8,136 bases of DNA from Verrucomicrobiales bacterium (GTDB lineage: Bacteria > Verrucomicrobiota > Verrucomicrobiia > Verrucomicrobiales > Verrucomicrobiaceae), in NCBI GenBank assembly GCA_003453085.1, contig DMMK01000629.1, positions 1 to 8,136 of the forward strand. Direction: 5' to 3'. This document shows, piece by piece, positions 5,951 through 8,136 of the stretch. The notes beneath the pieces are model-generated. The model was given only the letters and a program-made list of their open reading frames with translations. It had not been told where the DNA came from and did no database searches. Each line of letters starts with the position of its first letter. Positions within the stretch are counted from its first letter, which is position 1. The translations under genes and the position numbers were made by a program.

Positions 5951-6041
5951 CTGCTGCTGCCTCAACGGCAGTTGCTGTGAGGATGGCGTCTGCTCATGCG
6001 ACGCGGGCTGCTGCACCGGCTGCGAGTGCTGCGCTGACTAG
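5808..6041 (+). CDS. Exported metallothionein-like protein with hexad CC repeats
   Basis: A 77-aa protein: a signal peptide (K2, hydrophobic 3-17, probable cut after A19 or A20), a short Ser/Thr linker, then 18 Cys among residues 31-75. Cys pairs recur every six residues at 31-32, 37-38, 43-44 and 49-50. After the triplet 49-51 the phase shifts by one and continues at 56-57, 62, 68-69 and 74-75, with added C64 and C72. Small residues (Gly, Ala, Ser, Asp) fill the gaps. No His or aromatic residue lies in the Cys region. The composition fits thiolate binding of Zn, Cd, Cu or Ag. Classical bacterial metallothioneins (SmtA/BmtA) are cytoplasmic and contain His, so this is a different type. It lies inside the efflux operon, 58 nt before czcA. 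Only the export and Cys pattern are seen; metal binding is inferred. Confidence 0.8.
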   Translation: MKTLFLSLALILTLTGLYAATQSSTDAKSNCCLPAACCTGGACCATGDCCCLNGSCCEDGVCSCDAGCCTGCECCAD

Positions 6042-6044
6042 TTA

Positions 6045-6059
6045 ACGCCTCCATGGCGT
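6045..6059 (+). promoter_or_regulatory. Small hairpin between the metallothionein-like gene and czcA
   Basis: ACGCC (6045-6049) pairs with GGCGT (6055-6059) around TCCAT, starting 4 nt after the metallothionein stop. GTCGGC is repeated at 6062-6067 and 6072-6077. The rest of the gap before ATG 6100 is pyrimidine-rich (CTCTTCCTTTC) with no Shine-Dalgarno site. A 5-bp stem is too weak for a terminator; it could at most tune expression between the two genes. Confidence 0.25.
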
Positions 6060-6099
6060 CCGTCGGCTTTGGTCGGCGGGCGCTCTTCCTTTCTTTTCA

Positions 6100-8136
6100 A
6101 TGCTCAGTCACCTCATCACCCTTTCGCTGCACCATCGCGCAGCTACGCTGCTTGCCACGTTGATCCTAATTGGCATCGGCTCGTGGTCGGCCCTCCATCT
6201 GCCCATTGATGCTGTCCCGGACATCACCAACCCACAGGTGCAGATCAACACCGCTGTTTCCGCTCTCGCCCCAGAAGAGATCGAAAAGCTGGTCACCTTT
6301 CCCATTGAAAGCGAAATGGCGGGATTGCCGCAGATGATCGAACTTCGCTCATTGTCGAAGTTTGGGCTTTCACAAGTCACGATGGTTTTCCATGACGATG
6401 TAGATCTGTTCCGCATTCGCCAACTTGTCACCGAGCGCCTACAAGCTGTGCTGGACGAACTGCCGCCAGGACTTACGCCGAAGCTGGCACCCGTTGCCAC
6501 TGGGCTGGGAGAAATCTTCTATTACAGTCTTGATTACAGCGACGACGCAAAAACCAAACCCGCCACCCGTGAGGCGCAGCTCATGGAACTCGCACAAATT
6601 CAGGAATATCAGGTGAAGCCATTGCTGCGCAGTACGCCCGGCGTTGCGGAGGTTAACACCAACGGCGGTTATCAAAAGCAAATCGTCATCAAACCTGATC
6701 CCGCCCGTCTTGCCGAACGAGGTCTTTCGCTCGACATGCTGGCAGAGATCGTCGAGCAAAACACCCGCAATGCAGGCGGAGGCTATGTCGAGATCGGTGG
6801 CGAACAGCTTATTGTCCGCGCTGTCAGTCGCGTGAACGACATCGAACAAATCCTCGCCATACCGCTCAAGTTTGCAGGTGGTGTAAAGCCCATCCTCATC
6901 AGCGAAGTGGCCACGGTGAGCATCGGCAGCGCCTTTCGTTCTGGAGCGGCTACCGACGACGGAGACGAGGCCCTTGTGGGTGCCGCCATCATGCTTGCAG
7001 GTGAAAGCTCACGACAAGTTGCTGAAGCCGTGCGGGCGAAGCTTACCGACATCCAGGCCAAGCTGCCGCACGGCGTTGTCATCAGGACGCTCTATGATCG
7101 CAGCAATCTTGTCAGCCGCACGATTGCCACGGTGGAGAGGAATCTTACAGAGGGGGCTTTGCTCGTCGTTGTGGTGCTGTTTGCGCTACTTGGAAACTTT
7201 CGCGCTGCCTTCATCGTCGCCCTCGTCATTCCGCTCTCCATGCTCTTTGCCATGACGGGGATGGTGCGCTATCACATCAGCGGGAATTTGATGAGCCTCG
7301 GGGCCATCGACTTTGGTCTGATCATTGATGGCGCTGTGGTGATGGTCGAAAACATCGTCCGCCATCTAGGCGAGCGACAGCACGCGCTTGGTCGCAGGCT
7401 CACCGCCAGCGAGCGCACTGAAGAAGTACTTAAATCCGCCAAGGAGGTTGCCAATCCAATGTTCTTCGGCGTGCTGATCATCACGGTCGTTTATGTGCCC
7501 ATCCTCGCACTGCAAGGCATTGAAGGGAAAATGTTCAAGCCGATGGCGCTCGTTGTCATGCTTGCGCTTGGTGGTTCGCTTGTGCTCGCTGTGACCTTGA
7601 TGCCCGTGCTGTGTTCGTATTTGTTAGGCGGAAAGATTCAGGAAAAAGACAACTGGCTCGTCACTTTCACCAAGCGGCTTTACACACCGTTGCTGAACTT
7701 TGGCCTTCGCTTCCGCATGCTTGTCGTGCTGCCTATGCTCGTCCTGTTCGGTTGCTCGCTCTGGGTATTCTCTCGTCTCGGTTCGGAATTCATTCCGCAA
7801 CTTGATGAGGGCGACTTCGCCTTTCAGCTCATCCGCAGCAGCAGTGCCGGGCTTTCCTCTTCGCTTGATTTGCAGAAGCAGAGCGAGGCTGTTATTCGCC
7901 GCGAATTCCCGGAGGTTAAGGAGATCTTCTCCCGCATCGGCACGGCAGAGATCGCAACCGACCCGATGAACCCGAACGTCGCCGATACCTACCTCATGCT
8001 CAATATGCGTGACCAGTGGCGGAAAGAGAATGGCACAATCATCAGCAAAGAACGCCTCGGTGAACTCATGCGAAAGGCATTGCTCGATCAGGTGCCCGGC
8101 CAAAACATCCTGGTTACCCAGCCTATCCAGATGCGC
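6100..8136 (+). CDS. czcA: CzcA-type heavy-metal efflux RND pump, 3' end outside the window
   Basis: Proton-driven inner-membrane transporter of the HME-RND family; 679 codons are present of the usual about 1030-1050, and the frame is still open at the right edge. The N-terminus has transmembrane helix 1 followed by DAVPDITNPQVQINT. Periplasmic porter regions follow, then the second membrane block begins near residue 348 (NLTEGALLVVVV). The key motif is D404-FGLII-D410-GAVVMV-E417-N, aligning with the proton-relay residues of CzcA at almost identical numbering, which supports ATG 6100. The motif matches the divalent-cation (Zn/Co/Cd) pump pattern, not the CusA pattern with an Ala/Asp replacement. 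ATDPMNPNVADTY (619-631) is also CzcA-like. The start lacks a Shine-Dalgarno site. It is the last visible gene of the operon, and its outer-membrane partner is encoded upstream. Confidence 0.95.
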   Translation, partial: MLSHLITLSLHHRAATLLATLILIGIGSWSALHLPIDAVPDITNPQVQINTAVSALAPEEIEKLVTFPIESEMAGLPQMIELRSLSKFGLSQVTMVFHDDVDLFRIRQLVTERLQAVLDELPPGLTPKLAPVATGLGEIFYYSLDYSDDAKTKPATREAQLMELAQIQEYQVKPLLRSTPGVAEVNTNGGYQKQIVIKPDPARLAERGLSLDMLAEIVEQNTRNAGGGYVEIGGEQLIVRAVSRVNDIEQILAIPLKFAGGVKPILISEVATVSIGSAFRSGAATDDGDEALVGAAIMLAGESSRQVAEAVRAKLTDIQAKLPHGVVIRTLYDRSNLVSRTIATVERNLTEGALLVVVVLFALLGNFRAAFIVALVIPLSMLFAMTGMVRYHISGNLMSLGAIDFGLIIDGAVVMVENIVRHLGERQHALGRRLTASERTEEVLKSAKEVANPMFFGVLIITVVYVPILALQGIEGKMFKPMALVVMLALGGSLVLAVTLMPVLCSYLLGGKIQEKDNWLVTFTKRLYTPLLNFGLRFRMLVVLPMLVLFGCSLWVFSRLGSEFIPQLDEGDFAFQLIRSSSAGLSSSLDLQKQSEAVIRREFPEVKEIFSRIGTAEIATDPMNPNVADTYLMLNMRDQWRKENGTIISKERLGELMRKALLDQVPGQNILVTQPIQMR

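Noticed and set aside
7624..8103. 159-codon minus-strand frame across czcA
   Set aside because: It lies fully antisense to a highly conserved part of the pump; long antisense frames are common opposite GC-rich genes.
6100..8136. CusA-type copper/silver pump assignment
   Set aside because: The D404/D410/E417 motif in the form DFG...DGAVVMVEN is the CzcA-type pattern; CusA-type pumps differ at these positions.

Overview
The window carries two functionally separate gene modules, all on the + strand, divided by a strong rho-independent terminator at about 2683-2714. No taxon is stated by the sequence. Moderate GC, Gram-negative-type envelope genes, few Shine-Dalgarno sites and the style of the small secreted metal proteins make a Verrucomicrobiota bacterium (Prosthecobacter/Verrucomicrobium-like) my best guess, at about 0.5-0.6 confidence. 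No rRNA, tRNA, CRISPR array, transposase or integrase is visible.

Module 1 (about 288-2664) looks like accessory DNA of an integrative element, plasmid or genomic island. It encodes a mini-primase (CHC2-type zinc finger plus TOPRIM), a small zinc-ribbon protein, a 94-aa protein of the plasmid/ICE-associated type with GDWGDL and WIITEADR motifs, and a stand-alone RadC-like JAB/MPN+ protein. The second and third genes overlap by one base (TAATG). A complex inverted repeat with two mutually exclusive folds sits just before the primase start. Positions 1-350 hold no gene I can defend. The two 60-base lines I counted in this half are about 43-45% GC, against about 53-55% in two lines of the second half, which suggests different histories.

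Module 2 (2847 to the right edge) is a heavy-metal efflux operon of the HME-RND (Czc/Cus) type. In order it encodes a secreted Cys/His/Met-rich small protein, a CzcC-like outer-membrane channel, a short lipoprotein adaptor that seems to lack the lipoyl and alpha-hairpin domains, a second exported Cys-rich protein, an exported metallothionein-like peptide with 18 Cys in hexad-spaced CC pairs, and a CzcA-type inner-membrane pump cut by the window edge after 679 codons. The pump has the DFG...DGAVVMVEN signature of divalent-cation (Zn/Co/Cd-type) pumps rather than the CusA Cu/Ag type. The gaps are short and there is no internal terminator, so co-transcription is likely. No metal-sensing regulator lies in the window.

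The inferred working model is that the small Cys-rich exported proteins bind metal in the periplasm and buffer it or hand it to the pump. CzcA and the adaptor would then move it to the outer-membrane channel. The most unusual points are the hexad-repeat exported metallothionein, the hairpin-less adaptor, and the 143-nt out-of-frame overlap between two adjacent Cys-rich genes.
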